From the NCBI GenBank assembly GCA_963708625.1, contig CAVPSV010000004.1, forward strand, positions 310,001 to 374,000: DNA of 64,000 nt, given 5' to 3'. The translations under genes and the position numbers were made by a program. The notes beneath the pieces are model-generated. The model did no database searches. It was not told the origin of the DNA and saw only the letters and a program-made list of their open reading frames with translations. Source of the stretch: DASXIF01 sp036498145. GTDB taxonomy: Bacteria > Actinomycetota > Actinomycetes > Mycobacteriales > Jatrophihabitantaceae. Each line of letters begins with the position of its first letter. The first letter of the stretch is position 1. Of the stretch, positions 61,795 to 64,000 are shown in pieces.

Positions 61795-63063
61795 GTGACT
61801 CCCGAGGCGACGGCACCTAACGGGATGACACCCGACGCGACGGGCGGCCCACCCTCGTCGGCGTCGTCACGGCGGCCCTGGCCGCGCATCGCGGTGACCA
61901 GCGTGTTCGCGGTGCACGGTCTGTTGTTCGCGTCGTGGACCGCGCACATCCCACACGTGAAAGCGCGACTCGGCCTGACCGACGGGACGCTCGGCTACGC
62001 CCTGCTCGGCGCCCCGATCGGGTCGATCTGCGCGATGCTCGTGGCGGCCTACCTGCTGCCGCGGGTGGGCAGCCGGCGCGTTGTGCAGATCGCGCTGGTC
62101 GGGTACTGCGCCGCCGGGCCGCTGGTCGGGCTCACCGGGAGTCTGGTCGCGTTGATGGGTGCGTTGTTCGTGTGGGGAGCATTCCAAGGCGCGCTCGACG
62201 TAGCCATGAACACGCAGGCGATTGCGGTGGAACGTACCGCTCGCCAGTTGTTGATGTCCGGGCTGCACGGCACGTGGAGCATCGGCTCGTTCGTCGGCGC
62301 GGGTATCGGCGCGGTCGCCGTCGGCGTCGGTATCTCGCTTACCCCCCAACTTCTCGTGCTCGGCACACTGGCCCTGCTGGCTGCCGGGATGCTGACCACC
62401 CGGATGCTGCCCGACGTGGTGGCGCGGCCCGACGCAAACAGCCACGGCCCGCGCAGCGCCGACCGGAAACCGGCTGGGCCATCGCGGTGGTCGGGCGGAA
62501 TGGTGCTCCTCGGCGCGATCGCGTTCGCGTGCATGCTGTGCGAAGGTGCCGCTGCCGACTGGGCCTCGGTCTATCTGGCCGGGCCACTGCATGCCGCCGG
62601 CATTGAGTCCGGCCTCGGCTATGCGTCGTTCGCCTTGGCCATGGTGGCCGTGCGGCTCTCGGGCAACCGGCTGCTGGCCCGCTACCGGCCGGACCGCCTG
62701 CTACCTGCCCTCGCCGCCCTGGCGACAGTGGGCTTCGCTACCGGGTTGCTGATCGGAAAACCCGTCGCAGCGATCATTGGATTCGCATTCCTGGGCGCCG
62801 GGGTCGCCTCGGTCGTGCCGGCGGTGTTCAGCGCCGCCGGTCGGATCCCCGGGCTGCACCCGGGCACCGCCGTCGCCACAGCCTCGGCCTTCGGGTGGTC
62901 GGGATTCGTCTGCGGGCCACCGCTGATCGGGCGCCTGGCATCCATATCCTCGCTGTCCACCGCGCTGTTCGTGCTGCCCGCACTCACCGCGTTCATCGTC
63001 GCGGGCACATCGATCGCACGCGCGCTCAAACCCGAGCCGACCTCTGCTCCGGTCAGGGTGTGA
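61795..63063 (+). CDS. MFS transporter (YbjJ/FucP-like)
   Basis: 422 residues, about 12 TM helices, GTG start. VFAVHGLLFASWTAHIPHVKARLGLTD, YALLGAPIGS, FVWGAFQGALDVAMNTQAIAVER, SGLHGTWSIGSFVGAG match YbjJ-like MFS proteins. Probably sugar or drug efflux/uptake; the DeoR regulator upstream suggests a sugar-phosphate-linked substrate. Confidence 0.87.
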   Translation: MTPEATAPNGMTPDATGGPPSSASSRRPWPRIAVTSVFAVHGLLFASWTAHIPHVKARLGLTDGTLGYALLGAPIGSICAMLVAAYLLPRVGSRRVVQIALVGYCAAGPLVGLTGSLVALMGALFVWGAFQGALDVAMNTQAIAVERTARQLLMSGLHGTWSIGSFVGAGIGAVAVGVGISLTPQLLVLGTLALLAAGMLTTRMLPDVVARPDANSHGPRSADRKPAGPSRWSGGMVLLGAIAFACMLCEGAAADWASVYLAGPLHAAGIESGLGYASFALAMVAVRLSGNRLLARYRPDRLLPALAALATVGFATGLLIGKPVAAIIGFAFLGAGVASVVPAVFSAAGRIPGLHPGTAVATASAFGWSGFVCGPPLIGRLASISSLSTALFVLPALTAFIVAGTSIARALKPEPTSAPVRV

Positions 63064-63315
63064 GGTCCGGGAACAGGGCGATTGCCTGCAGCGCCGCCGC
63101 GATGTCGCGTGCAGACCTGGCTAGGCACTTCCCGCCGCGGGAGTCGATCGGCTGATCGGCTCCGGGTGACAACGCAGAACGGTGTGGCGATCGAGGCTGC
63201 CCCGGAAGCCGTCGGCGCGACCCGGCGGGCGCCGGTTTGGCGGTGGCGCGTGGCCCGTCGGCGATTCGAGGCCCGGCGGAGGCAACCTGGCCGGATAGGA
63301 GTACGACCTACAGTC
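63064..63315. other. Intergenic gap before the terminal lipoprotein
   Basis: 252 bp. No supported reading frame, hairpin or promoter was recognised. Confidence 0.4.
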
Positions 63316-64000
63316 ATGCAACGACTACGTGTCGCCGCGATCGTCGCCGGTCTCGGCCTGACCGGGGCAGTGGCCTGCAGTGCCGGATCCACGCCGGCCG
63401 CCCGCGGTTCCGTGTCGCCGCCGTCGGCCACGAGTCATGCGTTGAGCGGTTCGCACCCGGGCGCGACGGCCTCGGCCACCGGCACGAGCACTTCCGCGAA
63501 CCCGATCGCGAACCCCATCGCGGACCCGGGCGCGGCCACCACGACGCCGAGCGCGGCGACGCTCGTCAGCTATGTCCGCACCGGCCGCGCCGTTTCCGGC
63601 GCCGGCTATCGGGTGGGGGCGTCCGCGCCGGGCCAGCCCATGATCGCGACTCCGGGCGTCGACGAGTTCACGACACCGAGCGGCAACATCTCCTGCGGGA
63701 TCCTCGGTTCCGGCGTCCAGGTCACGTGCTCGGTAAAGGACTACTCCTTTGCGACACCGGCCCGGCCGGCGAACTGCCAGCTCAACTACGCGCCGGGATG
63801 GGTGAGCCTCGACTCGTCCGGCGTGACCCGTTCGCTGTGCCTGGGCGGGCCGCCGTTCGCACCGATCAGCCGCACGCTGTCCTACGGATCGACACTGTCC
63901 GAGGGCCAGCTGTCCTGCCGAAGTGAGGCGGCGTTCCTGGCCTGCGCCGACACCGGCACCGGCCACGGCTTCGTCGTCAACCGCACCGCGTTGACGACGT
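63316..64000 (+). CDS. Lipoprotein with DUF6636-like domain (3' partial)
   Basis: 228 residues visible; the frame is open at the window edge. Signal and lipobox: GLGLTGAVACS (Cys at the lipobox). A Ser/Thr/Ala linker (~25-90) leads to a Cys-rich domain: FTTPSGNISCGIL, VTCSVKDYSF, ANCQLNYAPGW, SLCLGGP, LSCRSEAAFLACAD. This matches the actinobacterial SPSGNIxC (DUF6636) extracytoplasmic domain, by recall. Function unknown. Confidence 0.75.
   Translation, partial: MQRLRVAAIVAGLGLTGAVACSAGSTPAARGSVSPPSATSHALSGSHPGATASATGTSTSANPIANPIADPGAATTTPSAATLVSYVRTGRAVSGAGYRVGASAPGQPMIATPGVDEFTTPSGNISCGILGSGVQVTCSVKDYSFATPARPANCQLNYAPGWVSLDSSGVTRSLCLGGPPFAPISRTLSYGSTLSEGQLSCRSEAAFLACADTGTGHGFVVNRTALTT

Noticed and set aside
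1..64000. tRNA, rRNA, integrase, transposase or prophage genes
   Set aside because: None could be recognised by reading both strands; no tRNA-flanked direct repeats or IS-type inverted ends were seen. A covariance-model search would settle RNA genes.

Overview
The window is GC-rich DNA (roughly 70% G+C by eye) with dense, short-spaced genes. It looks like a free-living, probably soil, member of the Actinomycetota. The signs are an F420-type LLM oxidoreductase, a group 1h-type [NiFe] hydrogenase, an Rv1747-like FHA/ABC exporter, WS/DGAT, DUF1206, ANTAR/RsbW/RsbV proteins, an LAxTG (sortase E-type) surface protein and GTTT-N15-GGGTA promoters. I cannot place it to family. No rRNA, tRNA, CRISPR array, transposase or prophage was seen.

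Layout. 0-5.6 kb: 5'-truncated YbhN-type membrane protein, a Fic protein with a striking 12-bp-arm palindrome in front of it, an LAETG surface protein, a two-gene ABC-2 exporter and an LLM oxidoreductase. 5.6-13.9 kb: a signalling island. A membrane protein with an adaptor-like N-terminus, a PSQ-rich linker, one TM and an outside LecA-like lectin domain is divergent from vWA, PP2C and Ser/Thr kinase-zinc-ribbon genes (the TerY-P/YegL-PphC-YegI-type triad). An LmeA-like protein, an FHA-FHA-ABC exporter and a lipoprotein follow. This is the best candidate for an undescribed system.

14.0-30.3 kb: a complete high-affinity [NiFe]-hydrogenase locus. hypB-hypA run leftward. hhyS-hhyL, a NifU-like protein, DUF5947-like, DUF6084-like and a large unknown protein, a maturation protease, a 33-aa peptide and a HypC-like chaperone run rightward. 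hypF, a HupF/HypC-like gene, a SIS-domain isomerase, hypE, hypC, hypD, a DUF6390-like gene, a muconolactone-isomerase-like gene and an XRE regulator run leftward from 30.3 kb to meet them. Most genes here carry single-base frameshifts although the conserved residues survive in the shifted frames. Isolated breaks of the same kind occur at 51.4-51.8, 54.76 and 57.0 kb. I read these mainly as consensus errors and annotate the genes across the breaks.

30.3-44.6 kb: a TetR regulator divergent from hypF, a mycothiol-isomerase-like protein, a Crp/Fnr regulator translationally coupled to a 1060-residue cyclase/beta-propeller/substrate-binding fusion, WS/DGAT, an FtsX-like permease, a CatB-type acetyltransferase, MazEF with a palindromic operator, a secreted Ig-like protein and an NfeD-flotillin pair. 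44.6-60 kb: a stress-flavoured region in which at least seven genes follow sigma-B/F-type promoters (hemerythrin, HAD phosphatase, small membrane/basic proteins, PfpI, DUF1206, RsbW). It also holds UdgX, a GCS2-type ligase with a 57-nt palindrome in its 5' end, and a DUF2231-Rieske/acyl-CoA-dehydrogenase/PIG-L/methyltransferase operon next to a glycosyltransferase. 60-64 kb: ANTAR and STAS regulators, a DeoR-MFS pair with a tandem operator over the promoter, and a lipoprotein cut by the window edge.
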